Shown piece after piece: positions 33,924-42,342 of a stretch of DNA of 64,000 nucleotides. The notes under the pieces are model-generated. The model was not told where the DNA came from. It searched no databases and worked only from the letters and a program-made list of their open reading frames with translations. Positions within the stretch are counted from its first letter, which is position 1; each line of letters starts with the position of its first letter. Source of the stretch: Metabacillus idriensis (lineage in GTDB: Bacteria > Bacillota > Bacilli > Bacillales > Bacillaceae). The translations under genes were made by a program, and so were the position numbers. Location: positions 372,001 through 436,000 of the forward strand of contig NZ_WKKF01000002.1 in assembly GCF_009674765.1 (NCBI RefSeq). The letters are read 5' to 3'.

Positions 33924-33952
33924 ACTGGCAATCTGATAGATTGCTGGTTTCC
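33924..33952 (+). terminator. Weak hairpin between ftsX and the M23 gene
   Basis: GGCAATCT and AGATTGCT pair around GAT, followed by GGTTTCCTCG. The T-tract is poor, so it may attenuate rather than stop transcription. Confidence 0.4.
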
Positions 33953-33990
33953 TCGTTTAGAGGATGATAGATAAAGGGAGGAACTAGAGA

Positions 33991-35346
33991 GTGAGAAAGA
34001 AAATCTTATCGCTTGGGTTGGCTGCTTTAATAGGGACAAGCTCTATTATTATTCCAATTACCCAAGAAAAAGCTTATGCAAACGCTGATCTTGAAAAGAA
34101 AAAAGCAGATATTCAAAATGAGCGTTCCGGCATTGATTCAAACATCCAAGAAAAACAAGGTCAGTTATCAGAGCTTGAACAAAAAGAGAAAAGCTTGAAT
34201 AACGAAATCGAAAGACTTGATAAGCAAACGGCTGATACAAATGAGAAGATTCGTGAGCGTCAAGCTGAAATCGAAGCAGCAAAACAAAAAATCGAAGAAT
34301 TAAAGGTTCAAATTGAAGAAGTTAAAGAGCGTATCAAAAAACGTAATCTACTTCTAGAGGACCGTGTGCGATCTCTACAGGAGAGCGGCGGTGTAGTAAG
34401 CTATTTAGATGTGCTACTAGGTGCTCAGGATTTCGGTGATCTTGTTACACGCGTAAGTGCAGTAACAACGATTGTTGATGCAGATAAAGAAATTATCAAA
34501 GCCCACGAGGAAGACAAAAAACTTCTAGAGCAAAGTGAAGCAGAACTAAGTAGCCAACTTCAGAAGCTTGAAACAGCATTAACTGAGTTAGAATCTTTAA
34601 AACAACAGTTAGCAAAGCAAGCAAAAGAAAAAGAAGGCTTAATTAAGCAAGTGAAAGCTCAGCATCAAGAAACGGAAGCTGCTATCTATGAATTAGAAGA
34701 CGAAGCAGCATTCTTGAAAGAGCAGGAAGCAGCAATCCAAAAAGAAATGGAACGTCAAAAACAATTAGAAGAACAGCGTAAGCGCGAAGCTGCAGAAGCT
34801 GCTGCAAGAGCAAAGCAGGAAGCTGAAGCAGCGGCGGCAGCGAAAGCAGAAGCAGCAAAAGCAGCAGCGGCTAAAAAGCCGGCAGCATCTTCTTCTAACG
34901 AATCAGCAGCGCCAGCACCTGCACCAGCTCCGGAGCCAGCACCGGCACCGGCGGTAACTGGAGGTAAGTTCATGTGGCCTGCACAAGGTACATTTACATC
35001 AGGTTATGGTCATCGCTGGGGCAAATTGCACGCTGGTATTGATATTGCAAACAGAGCAAGCAATGTACCGGTTGTTGCAGCAGCAGCAGGAACAGTTATC
35101 CGTTCTTACTACTCAAGCAGCTATGGAAACTGTGTATTCATCTCACATAACATCGACGGTAAAGTATACACAACTGTCTATGCTCATCTAGATGCCCGCC
35201 ATGTAAGCAGCGGACAATCTGTAAGCAAAGGTCAGCAGCTTGGATTCATGGGTAACACAGGCCGTTCAACAGGCAAGCATCTTCACTTCGAAATTCACGA
35301 TGGTGCTTGGAAAAACCCAGTTAACCCAATGCAGTTCTTACAATAG
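33991..35346 (+). CDS. Secreted coiled-coil M23 peptidoglycan endopeptidase (EnvC/CwlO-like layout)
   Basis: A 451-residue exported protein. A signal peptide ends AYA-NA near residue 30. Residues 35-280 are a long coiled coil of the PcsB/CwlO/EnvC type (LEKKKADIQNERSGIDSNIQ, SYLDVLLGAQDFGDLVTRVSAV). A low-complexity Ala/Glu/Lys and Pro/Ala linker (about 280-325) leads to an M23 domain with zinc ligands in LHAGIDIA (His347, Asp351) and HLHFEIHDG (His432), so it should be an active endopeptidase. The GTG start follows GGGAGGA. Directly behind ftsEX, it is likely the hydrolase controlled by FtsX, by analogy with EnvC, PcsB and CwlO. Confidence 0.9.
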   Translation: MRKKILSLGLAALIGTSSIIIPITQEKAYANADLEKKKADIQNERSGIDSNIQEKQGQLSELEQKEKSLNNEIERLDKQTADTNEKIRERQAEIEAAKQKIEELKVQIEEVKERIKKRNLLLEDRVRSLQESGGVVSYLDVLLGAQDFGDLVTRVSAVTTIVDADKEIIKAHEEDKKLLEQSEAELSSQLQKLETALTELESLKQQLAKQAKEKEGLIKQVKAQHQETEAAIYELEDEAAFLKEQEAAIQKEMERQKQLEEQRKREAAEAAARAKQEAEAAAAAKAEAAKAAAAKKPAASSSNESAAPAPAPAPEPAPAPAVTGGKFMWPAQGTFTSGYGHRWGKLHAGIDIANRASNVPVVAAAAGTVIRSYYSSSYGNCVFISHNIDGKVYTTVYAHLDARHVSSGQSVSKGQQLGFMGNTGRSTGKHLHFEIHDGAWKNPVNPMQFLQ

Positions 35347-35351
35347 TCATC

Positions 35352-35387
35352 AAACTCCTAAAACATTGTGTTTTAGGAGTTTTTTTA
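35352..35387 (+). terminator. Intrinsic terminator after the M23 gene
   Basis: AAACTCCTAAAACA and TGTTTTAGGAGTTT pair and are followed by TTTTT. Confidence 0.93.
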
Positions 35388-35429
35388 TTTGTCACGAATA
35401 GAGATGTGTGCACTTTTAATACTATTTTT

Positions 35430-35572
35430 AGTCTAGGCAATGGTGGAGCCTCCTCAGCATACCTGCGACGTCTCCCATTTCCCTCTATTTTCCCGCAGGA
35501 GTCAAGTGCCTGCAGCGTAGATTCACTAGTGTTTATAATTTTTTTCACATTTAATAACAACAATCTAGCAGT
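35430..35572 (-). mobile_element. MITE A, truncated copy 3
   Basis: Reverse-orientation remnant of MITE A: GGAGCCTCCTCAGCATACCT, TCTCCCATTTCCCTCTATTT and CCCGCAGGAGTCAAGTGCCT match the family interior, and TAACAACAATC is a partial end. The 5' terminal part is missing. It abuts the 52-bp tandem array. Confidence 0.65.
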
Positions 35573-35578
35573 GTTGTA

Positions 35579-36060
35579 GGGTAAGGAAGCGCGTGAATCG
35601 TACCCTGCTAAACCGAATAACGGTGTTGAAGGGTAAGGAAGCGAGTGAATCGTACCCTGCTAAACCGAATAACGGTATTGAAGGGTAAGGAAGCGAGTGA
35701 ATCGTACCCTGCTAAACCGAATAACGGTATTGGAGGGTAAGAAAGCGGCGGAATCGTACCCCGCTAAACCGAATAACGGTATTGGAGGGTAAGAAAGCGG
35801 CGGAATCGTACCCCGCTAAACCGAATAACGGTATTGGAGGGTAAGAAAGCGGCGGAATCGTACCCCGCTAAACCGAATAACGATATTGGAGGGTAAGGAA
35901 GCGAGTGAATCGTACCCTGCTAAACCGAATAACGGTATTGGAGGGTAAGAAAGCGAGTGAATCGTACCCTGCTAAACCGAATAACGGTATTGGAGGGTAA
36001 GAAAGAGGCAGAATCGTACCCCGCTAAACCGAATAACGGTATTGGAGGGTAAGAATGCCA
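35579..36060. repeat. Tandem repeat array, nine full 52-bp units plus a partial one
   Basis: GGGTAAG begins at 35579, 35631, 35683, 35735, 35787, 35839, 35891, 35943, 35995 and 36047, an exact 52-base period. Each unit contains the inverted repeat GGGTA...TACCC (27 bases) and the small hairpin ACCG-AATAA-CGGT. Two unit types alternate in blocks (AGGAAGCGAGTG and AGAAAGCGGCGG). 52 is not a multiple of three and no frame is used, so the array is non-coding. Confidence 0.92.
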
Positions 36061-36159
36061 CGGATAACCTCTCCAAAAAATGAAAGCAGAGAATACCTCC
36101 CATTTCCCGCTCCAGTGCTCGATCATCTTTCACCATTCAAAATCTAAACCTGTTTTCAA

Positions 36160-36240
36160 ATAAAATGGCGGGACCAGGACTTTTCCGTCGGATTCTTATC
36201 TGCCTATCGGATTTGACCAAGGCGCTTGCGCTTTTCTTTT
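36160..36240 (-). repeat. Dispersed palindromic repeat B, partial copy 4
   Basis: AAATGGCGGGACCAGGACTT, TTCCGTCGGATTCTTATCTG, CCTATCGGA and GGCGCTTGCGCTTTTC match the second half of the repeat as seen at 16185-16312. The rest of the gap up to ctpB holds no gene that I can support. Confidence 0.6.
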
Positions 36241-36362
36241 GTTCCCTTATTTTTCAGAGGAATCATCTTGTCCTACATGATTTTTCCTTTTTTCACATAT
36301 ACTAGAGATACGAGTTTATTCAAAAGACCGTACATACTTTACCTTTTAGAAGGAGGAACAAG

Positions 36363-37826
36363 ATGAAGCAAAAAGTCACAGCTCTTATGATGGTTCTCTC
36401 AGTGGCACTGGGTGCGGGCGGCATGTACGCAGGCCAGCAGTTTATGGAGCATGATCAGCAGGAGACAAGAGCAGAAGAGCTTGCCGTTCCTGCTGTGACT
36501 GATGTGTTAAAGCAAGACCGGGATCAGGAAGTTGAAGGACTTGAGAAAGTGAAACAGGCCTATGACTTAATCTCGAGCAAATATGTGGAAGAAGTCGATG
36601 AGGAGGAGCTGCTTGAAGGAGCAATTCAAGGCATGCTGTCCACTCTTGATGATCCTTATTCTGTCTATATGGATAAAGAAACGGCCAAGCAATTCTCTGA
36701 CAGTCTTGATTCTTCTTTTGAAGGCATCGGAGCTGAAGTGGGAATGGATGGCGGCAAAATCATTATCGTCTCCCCATTTAAAAATTCACCTGCAGAAAAA
36801 GCAGGTTTGCAGCCGAACGATCAGGTCATTGCCATTGATGGCGAGTCTGTAGTCGGCAGCGACTTGAACGATACGGTTCTGAAAATCCGCGGTAAAAAAG
36901 GGACAAAGGTTAAAATTGAAGTGTTGCGGACTGGTTCAAAAGAAAAACTGAGCTTTGATGTGACACGTGACGAAATTCCAATTGAAACAGTCTTCAGCTC
37001 TGTCAAAACGAAAGGGAAATCTAAATACGGCTATATTGAAATTACCTCTTTCTCAGAGGATACGGCTAAAGATTTCACCGAGGAATTAGCAAAGCTTGAG
37101 CAAAAAAACATGAAAGGACTAGTCCTTGATGTTCGCGGAAATCCGGGCGGATACTTACAGAGTGTTGAAGAAATTCTGAAGCAATTTGTGACAAAGGAAC
37201 AGCCTTATATTCAAATTGAAGAGCGCAATGGTGATAAAAAACGCTATTTCTCAAGCTTAACTGAGAAAAAAGACTATCCGGTGACAGTACTGATTGATAA
37301 AGGAAGTGCATCTGCTTCTGAAATTCTTGCGGGAGCTTTAAAGGAAGCCGGGCAGTATGAGATTATTGGCGAGACCTCTTTTGGAAAAGGCACTGTTCAG
37401 CAGGCTGTTCCTATGGGTGACGGCAGCAACATCAAGCTGACTCTTTATAAATGGCTCACACCAGAAGGCAATTGGATTCATAAAAAAGGGGTTGAACCAA
37501 CCATCAGGGTTTCACAGCCTAAACATCTGACAACCCCGCCGATTCAGCTGGAAAAACCGCTCGCAGTCGATATGAATGATGAGCAAATAAAAACAGCACA
37601 AATTCTTTTAAAAGGATTAGGCTATGATCCAGGCAGAGAAGATGGATATTTTGGCAAGAAAATGGCTGAAGCCGTAAAGGATTTTCAAAAGAAAAATAAG
37701 CTTTCAGCTACTGGGAATATTGATGATCAAACTGCAGAAACCATTAATCAAAAGGTTTCTGAGCAGCGTTTAGATGGAAAACATGATCTTCAGCTTGAGA
37801 AAGCTATCGAAACATTATCTAAATAA
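36363..37826 (+). CDS. ctpB: Carboxy-terminal processing serine protease CtpB
   Basis: A 487-residue S41 protease with an N-terminal membrane anchor/signal (about residues 5-25), a PDZ domain (about 115-190, FEGIGAEVGMDGGKIII), the protease core with catalytic Ser317 in GSASASE and Lys342/Gln346 in FGKGTVQQ, and a C-terminal peptidoglycan-binding domain (LKGLGYDPGREDGYFGKKMAEAVKDFQKKN). In B. subtilis CtpB cleaves SpoIVFA to trigger sigma-K processing during sporulation. The start follows AGAAGGAGGAACAAG. The spacing of catalytic residues equals that of B. subtilis CtpB. Confidence 0.93.
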   Translation: MKQKVTALMMVLSVALGAGGMYAGQQFMEHDQQETRAEELAVPAVTDVLKQDRDQEVEGLEKVKQAYDLISSKYVEEVDEEELLEGAIQGMLSTLDDPYSVYMDKETAKQFSDSLDSSFEGIGAEVGMDGGKIIIVSPFKNSPAEKAGLQPNDQVIAIDGESVVGSDLNDTVLKIRGKKGTKVKIEVLRTGSKEKLSFDVTRDEIPIETVFSSVKTKGKSKYGYIEITSFSEDTAKDFTEELAKLEQKNMKGLVLDVRGNPGGYLQSVEEILKQFVTKEQPYIQIEERNGDKKRYFSSLTEKKDYPVTVLIDKGSASASEILAGALKEAGQYEIIGETSFGKGTVQQAVPMGDGSNIKLTLYKWLTPEGNWIHKKGVEPTIRVSQPKHLTTPPIQLEKPLAVDMNDEQIKTAQILLKGLGYDPGREDGYFGKKMAEAVKDFQKKNKLSATGNIDDQTAETINQKVSEQRLDGKHDLQLEKAIETLSK

Positions 37827-37830
37827 AAAC

Positions 37831-37869
37831 AGGGCCAGCTTGCAAACTAGTGAGCTGGCTCTATTTTTA
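37831..37869 (+). terminator. Intrinsic terminator after ctpB
   Basis: GGGCCAGCTTG and GAGCTGGCTC pair around CAAACTAGT, followed by TATTTTTAT. Confidence 0.82.
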
Positions 37870-38089
37870 TGGAATTTACTAACAAAATAACTATAATTAG
37901 GACGATTTTCAAATCTTTTGTGTGAAAAACGACGAAAATCAGAAGGGATTTCCGTATTTTTATAATTAGTAGAGACTTTTCGCGCACATAAAAATGAAAC
38001 TTTAGCTAGTTGATTAATCGGGATAATAGTTTTACGATGGAAGTACTGTTCTACAACACACTCTAAACACAGAAAGATGGGGAGATCAA

Positions 38090-38443
38090 TTGAAAAAAAG
38101 GGCAAGTGTGATGAGAGAACAAACTTATCGACAGTTGACAGAAGAATTTAAAGAAAGACTGCAATCTGCAAATTCCTCACATGCGAAGGTCAGCAAATGG
38201 GTTCAGCTGTTCTGCATGTACTTGGCAAACTACACAGATGTTAAGAGACTGCAGGAAATCGATAAAGTTTGCATTCAAGAATACTTTCACTATTTAACGG
38301 AGAACTACAAGCGTCTTTCGTTAAACCTCACGGATATAAAACGGTCTATGCAGCTGATAGAAGAAGTGCTGGATTTTAAAGTAGATGATTCACTCCTTGA
38401 TTTTTCACTTTCGAATTTGCATCTTTGGAGCAAATTAAAGTAA
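38090..38443 (+). CDS. swrA: Swarming motility regulator SwrA
   Basis: A 117-residue SwrA, the same length as in B. subtilis, with the hallmark NYKRLSLNLTDIKRSMQLIEE and a C-terminal DFSLSNLHLWSK. SwrA works with phosphorylated DegU to activate the fla/che operon and so raises flagellar number and swarming; degU is encoded 30 kb upstream. The TTG start at 38090 follows GGGGAG. The first codons include a run of seven A (TTG AAA AAA AGG); in B. subtilis a poly-A tract at the same place is the site of swrA phase variation. The gene is intact here. Confidence 0.92.
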   Translation: MKKRASVMREQTYRQLTEEFKERLQSANSSHAKVSKWVQLFCMYLANYTDVKRLQEIDKVCIQEYFHYLTENYKRLSLNLTDIKRSMQLIEEVLDFKVDDSLLDFSLSNLHLWSKLK

Positions 38444-38542
38444 ACTCGGTCAGAATATGATATTCATCCTATTCTATTTCTGATAAAATAGCATTAATCG
38501 TTTACTTAAACAGACGAAAGCAATCAAGGTGGTGTATGAAGT

Positions 38543-39721
38543 TTGCTCGAAAACTGGTTGCTGGAATTTCTTTTGGCATTGGGAAGGTTTTTTATTCATC
38601 CTCTCGTTTATTTTTTCCTTATTTATTCACTTGTGCTTGGGTTTATTCGCATAAAGCGGGAGCGTAAATCCTTCCATACAAGAATTCAAGATATCTATGA
38701 AGAAGTGCGGTTTACATATTCTAAAGGGCTGATGGCCGGTCTTCTTTTGTCTGCCGTTACATTTGGACTTGGCATGATGATTCCGCTAGGTTCCATTATT
38801 CTGCTGGCAGCCGTGACCGTTATTTTGTCTCTTACTTTTCAGCTGCGCTTTCTTTCGCCTGCTTATACGATGGGACTGACCATCTTGGCTGTTTTTCTCT
38901 TTATGCAGGCAGATGCCGTCTCTTTTTTACCTGATTTAAATGAGACAAGCTTTTCCATACTTGCGATAGTAATGGGGCTGCTTATGATCGCGGAAGGTGT
39001 TCTTGCTTACCGGACAGCTCATCTAAAGACTTCACCGTTTTTATTAAAAAGCAGCAGGGGACTTCCGATTGGAAATCATGTCGCAAACCGCACATGGCTG
39101 CTGCCGCTGTTTTTGCTCGTTCCAGGAGGCTCTTTTACGGAAAGCCTGTCTTGGTGGCCTGTGATTACCATCGGAGACGAGCCGTTTCTTTTTGTGTTCA
39201 TTCCTTACATCATTGGGTTTCATCAAAGAGTTCAGGGTTCATTGCCTAAAGAAAGTATTATGGTGACGTCTAAGCGCGTCATTTGGCTGGGATTGATTAT
39301 TTCAGCCGTTGCGGTCGTAAGTGTCTGGTTTATGCCGCTCGCATTCGCAGCAGCACTGCTTGCCATCATCGGCAGGGAATTTTTGACCGTCAGGCAGCGG
39401 ATGAATGATAACTCGGCAGCCTTTTATTTCTCAAAGCGGGATCATGGCCTGATGGTGCTTGGCATTTTGCCGCACTCTCCTGCCGTTAAGCTTGAGCTTG
39501 AAGTTGGGGAAATCATTATGAAAACAAATGGAGCCTCGGTCAAGACGGTCGATGAGTTTTACCAGGCCCTGCAAATTAACGGTGCTTTCTGCAAAATGGA
39601 AGTCATCGGCTTAAACGGAGAGATCCGCTTTGTCCAGGGAGCCATTTACAAAGGCGAACACCACGAGCTTGGCATTCTGTTTGTGCAGGATGAGAAAAAG
39701 TGGGGGACAGAGGCAGTCTGA
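38543..39721 (+). CDS. minJ: Division topology protein MinJ
   Basis: A 392-residue polytopic protein. Six to eight membrane segments span residues 8-290 (LLSAVTFGLGMMIPLGSIILLAA and others), followed by a cytoplasmic PDZ domain at the C-terminus (GLMVLGILPHSPAVKLELEVGEIIMKTNG). MinJ bridges DivIVA at the septum and poles to MinD and so places the MinCD division inhibitor. The TTG at 38543 is chosen because AAGGTGGTG lies about ten bases upstream; the nearer ATG at 38535 is out of frame. Position after swrA is as in B. subtilis. Confidence 0.92.
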   Translation: MLENWLLEFLLALGRFFIHPLVYFFLIYSLVLGFIRIKRERKSFHTRIQDIYEEVRFTYSKGLMAGLLLSAVTFGLGMMIPLGSIILLAAVTVILSLTFQLRFLSPAYTMGLTILAVFLFMQADAVSFLPDLNETSFSILAIVMGLLMIAEGVLAYRTAHLKTSPFLLKSSRGLPIGNHVANRTWLLPLFLLVPGGSFTESLSWWPVITIGDEPFLFVFIPYIIGFHQRVQGSLPKESIMVTSKRVIWLGLIISAVAVVSVWFMPLAFAAALLAIIGREFLTVRQRMNDNSAAFYFSKRDHGLMVLGILPHSPAVKLELEVGEIIMKTNGASVKTVDEFYQALQINGAFCKMEVIGLNGEIRFVQGAIYKGEHHELGILFVQDEKKWGTEAV

Positions 39722-39728
39722 CAAACTT

Positions 39729-39761
39729 GACTTTAGCATTATGCTAAAGTCTTTTCTTTTT
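39729..39761 (+). terminator. Intrinsic terminator after minJ
   Basis: GACTTTAGCAT and ATGCTAAAGTC form a perfect stem followed by TTTTCTTTTT. A smaller hairpin (GGACCAAATTTGGTTC read on the minus strand) at 39804-39822 probably serves the converging lipoprotein gene. Confidence 0.9.
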
Positions 39762-39844
39762 GGAAAGGCTAGGGTAAACAATAGTGTTATTTCCATTCAA
39801 TAAAAGAACCAAATTTGGTCCTTTTTATATGCTTGTTTAATTGT

Positions 39845-40405
39845 TCAATTGCTGGTTCTTAATTTATCTGACAAGCCATTTTCATTTATGTATTGGAATC
39901 CCTCGATTTTCCCCTCGACTTTTGAAGAGAAGATGACTTCTCCTTCTACATTTGCAGTTTTTTCTTCTTCCCCATTCTTCTGATACCCGACCTCTGCTGT
40001 GAAGGTATATAGAGTTGAATTATTCTCGCTTTGATTAATCGTAATATTATTGAGACTTAACTTATATCCATTATCGTAAGCAAAAGTTGGATAATGAGCA
40101 CCAATAGTTGATAGGAACGGATGGAGATAAGAATCTGTCATGTAGGGTCCGTATATTTCTGCTAGATATTTATCTAACTCTGGGTTCTCTTCTTTATTAT
40201 TCAAAACAGTCCTATATTTAGGATTCCACAATAGATCCATAAACCTCTCATCCGGACCAGTAAAAAGGTGACCAAGAACTTCTTTTATTGCTGTCTTATG
40301 CTGATTTTCATCATCTTTTTGAGAACAAGCAGCTAGTAACAACCCTGACATTATCAACATTAAACATATAAAAACGGATTTTACTTTGTTATGATTGTTT
40401 AACAT
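39845..40405 (-). CDS. Hypothetical lipoprotein
   Basis: A 186-residue protein with a lipoprotein signal ending LLLAACS (Cys about residue 27). The mature part is acidic, with KTAIKEVLGHLFTGPDERFMDLLWN near its start and a beta-rich C-terminal half (LYTFTAEVGYQKNGEEEKTANVEGEVIFSSKVEGKIEGF). The layout resembles small NTF2-like or secreted folding-aid lipoproteins, but I recognise no named family. ATG follows AAAGGGAGTGGTGCT. It begins the accessory region between minJ and csbA. Confidence 0.75.
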   Translation of the reverse strand: MLNNHNKVKSVFICLMLIMSGLLLAACSQKDDENQHKTAIKEVLGHLFTGPDERFMDLLWNPKYRTVLNNKEENPELDKYLAEIYGPYMTDSYLHPFLSTIGAHYPTFAYDNGYKLSLNNITINQSENNSTLYTFTAEVGYQKNGEEEKTANVEGEVIFSSKVEGKIEGFQYINENGLSDKLRTSN

Positions 40406-40554
40406 AGCACCACTCCCTTTTTATATGTAATACGTTTGAAATACTTTAAAGTTTCGATGAATAGGCATTTTTTCAGACCATTTCCATTTCTAAATAAAAT
40501 TTGAAAATTATCAACAGAGGTATAAAACACAGCCTTTTAAAAAATAAAAACATA

Positions 40555-40585
40555 TTGACTCTAACGTTACGTCATACCTTAAAGT
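40555..40585 (+). promoter_or_regulatory. MerR-type promoter with 19-bp spacer
   Basis: TTGACT (40555-40560) and TAAAGT (40580-40585) are separated by 19 bases, the overlong spacing that MerR activators correct by twisting DNA. The spacer has a dyad around TAACGTTACGTCA. It precedes the merR gene by 26 bases, suggesting autoregulation. Confidence 0.72.
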
Positions 40586-40611
40586 GAATAGTGAAGGGAG
40601 GCTGATAGCTT

Positions 40612-41340
40612 ATGAAAGTAAAAGAAGTCGCGGATTTAGTTGGAATTAGTGTGCGCACACTGCATCATTATGATGAAATCGGATTGTTGACGCCAGATGA
40701 GATGACCGCCTCTGGATACCGGCTTTATTCCAGCGAAAATCTCGAAACGCTGCAGCAGATCTTATTTTTTAAAGAGCTTGGTTTACCTTTAAAGAAAATA
40801 AAAGAAATTATCAGCAGTCCTTCATTTGACCGGGAAGAAGCGCTCATGCTGCACAGAAAAATGCTGCTAGAGAAGCGGAACCGGCTGGATCAGATGATTG
40901 CAACGGTTGAGAAAACAATCAAACATACGAAAGGAGAAATTGAGATGTCACAAAAAGAAAAATTTGAAGGCTTTGACTTCAGTCAAAATCCTTATGAACA
41001 GGAAGCGCGTGAACGCTGGGGAGACGATGCAGTTAATAAAGCCAACGCAAAAGCAGCCGGCATGACCAAAGAGATGCAGGAGAACTTTAACAATCTTTAT
41101 AGAAAGCTTGCAGATCTGCGTCATGAATCACCTTCTTCAGAAGAGTCACAGGCTGCAATCGGAGAATGGTATGTACTGCTGAACGAGTTTGGTGATTATT
41201 CCCTTGATGCTTTTAAAGGACTCGGGCAAATGTATGTGGATGATGAACGGTTTACGAAAAATATTGATAAGTTCGGTGAAGGGTTAGCTGCATACATGAG
41301 GGATGCAATGGCTGTTTACGCGGATAACCATAAGAAATAA
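40612..41340 (+). CDS. MerR family regulator with TipAS effector domain
   Basis: A 242-residue regulator. The N-terminal MerR HTH (MKVKEVADLVGISVRTLHHYDEIGLLTPDEMTASGYRLY) is followed by a dimerisation coiled coil (to about residue 108) and a C-terminal TipAS-like helical domain (NPYEQEARERWGDDAVNKANAKAAGMTKE, EFGDYSLDAFKGLGQMYVDDERF). Family members such as TipAL and Mta bind hydrophobic or thiopeptide drugs and activate efflux genes and themselves. The start follows GAAGGGAGGCTGATAGCT. No efflux pump is adjacent, so other targets must lie elsewhere. Confidence 0.9.
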   Translation: MKVKEVADLVGISVRTLHHYDEIGLLTPDEMTASGYRLYSSENLETLQQILFFKELGLPLKKIKEIISSPSFDREEALMLHRKMLLEKRNRLDQMIATVEKTIKHTKGEIEMSQKEKFEGFDFSQNPYEQEARERWGDDAVNKANAKAAGMTKEMQENFNNLYRKLADLRHESPSSEESQAAIGEWYVLLNEFGDYSLDAFKGLGQMYVDDERFTKNIDKFGEGLAAYMRDAMAVYADNHKK

Positions 41341-41345
41341 AGGCG

Positions 41346-41379
41346 GACGGCGATTCCCGAGAGGGTCGCCGTTTTTAAG
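41346..41379 (+). terminator. Intrinsic terminator after the MerR gene
   Basis: CGGCGATTCCC and GGGTCGCCG pair around GAGA, followed by TTTTT. Confidence 0.88.
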
Positions 41380-41394
41380 TGAGGAGGGACCAGG

Positions 41395-42006
41395 ATGATC
41401 TATTGGATTGGCGGCTCTTCTTGTTGCGGCAAAAGTACGCTCGCAAAAATGCTTGCTGATAAACATGGTCTGCAATACTACTCATGTGATGATCACTTTT
41501 ATAAGCATGTACAATTCATCTCGCCCAAAAAGCACCTGGCTATGAAAAAAGCTGCAGAGATGAATCCAAATGAAGCCTTTTACTCCAGGTGCCTTGAAGA
41601 TCAATTAAGGGTCTACATTCAATCCTTTCAGGAAGATTTCTCATTTGTTTTACAAGATCTCCAAAAGATCAATAAGCCAGTTGTCGAAGGAAATCAGTTA
41701 ATGCCTTCACTCGCAGCGCCCTATATAAAAGAAAATCATAAAGCCATCTGGCTGATCCCAACAGAGGCTTTTCAAAGAAAGTATTATCAGAAGCGTGATT
41801 GGATTAAAGCTGTATTGAAAGATACTGAAGATCCGGAGATTGCTTTTAATAATTGGATGAAGAGAGATGCTTTATTTGCAAAGCTTGTGAATGAAGAAGC
41901 GATGAGCTTAGGATTAAAGGTTTTACAAGTGGACGGCAGCTCGAATTTAGAAGAGAATTTTATAAAAATTGAGCGATTTTTTGAATTGGAAAACAGCCAG
42001 ATTTAA
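41395..42006 (+). CDS. P-loop kinase-like protein
   Basis: A 203-residue protein with an N-terminal Walker A in MIYWIGGSSCCGKSTLAKMLAD and the segment YYSCDDHFYKH typical of small-molecule or nucleoside kinases; PVVEGNQLMPSL in the middle corresponds to the strand after the P-loop domain, and KYYQKRDWIKAVL may be part of the lid. It probably phosphorylates a small molecule, perhaps an antibiotic or sugar, but the substrate is unknown. The start is 17 bases after the preceding terminator and follows GAGGAGGGACCAGG. Confidence 0.75.
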   Translation: MIYWIGGSSCCGKSTLAKMLADKHGLQYYSCDDHFYKHVQFISPKKHLAMKKAAEMNPNEAFYSRCLEDQLRVYIQSFQEDFSFVLQDLQKINKPVVEGNQLMPSLAAPYIKENHKAIWLIPTEAFQRKYYQKRDWIKAVLKDTEDPEIAFNNWMKRDALFAKLVNEEAMSLGLKVLQVDGSSNLEENFIKIERFFELENSQI

Positions 42007-42020
42007 AATCTGGCTGTTAC
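41992..42020. terminator. Bidirectional hairpin after the kinase gene
   Basis: AACAGCCAGATTT and AAATCTGGCTGTT form a perfect stem with the kinase stop codon near the loop. It separates this gene from the converging small gene. Confidence 0.75.
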
Positions 42021-42024
42021 TCCG

Positions 42025-42183
42025 TTATATGCAAATTTTAAACAAGATAAAGTCCGCGCATACTTTCTTTCTTGGTACCTCAGAATATAATTGATATGTT
42101 TCATTATACTGCATTTTTTTATGAAGCTTCTCCTGCTCCAATTTTCTAAGTTCCTCTAAAACGTAAAAGTTGTTTGTATCCAT
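42025..42183 (-). CDS. Hypothetical 52-residue protein
   Basis: A short minus-strand gene. The ATG at 42183 follows an excellent AAAAGGAGGCGGAAACG site. The product begins MDTNNFYVLEELRKLEQEKL and has a central basic/acidic helix, a PRKK patch and a hydrophobic C-terminus (ADFILFKICI). No family is recognised. The strong ribosome site and isolated position between two terminated genes support a real gene. Confidence 0.6.
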   Translation of the reverse strand: MDTNNFYVLEELRKLEQEKLHKKMQYNETYQLYSEVPRKKVCADFILFKICI

Positions 42184-42342
42184 CGTTTCCGCCTCCTTTT
42201 GTTACTTTCATTATATGGAAAAGATTACGGAAAAAAATTCATCATTGGAATGAAGTTTTCTCAGACTTTAGATGGGGATTGCAATTTTTGATTGTTATAA
42301 GATAATGAAGATGCACTTTTTTTAATGAATGGAGGGATTCAT

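Noticed and set aside
35579-36060. CRISPR array
   Set aside because: Units are contiguous 52-bp copies with no unique spacers, and no cas genes are nearby. The same applies to 63229-63705.
35920-36126. Minus-strand open frame over the 52-bp repeats
   Set aside because: The period is not a multiple of three, so successive units would be read in different frames. No start signal is present.
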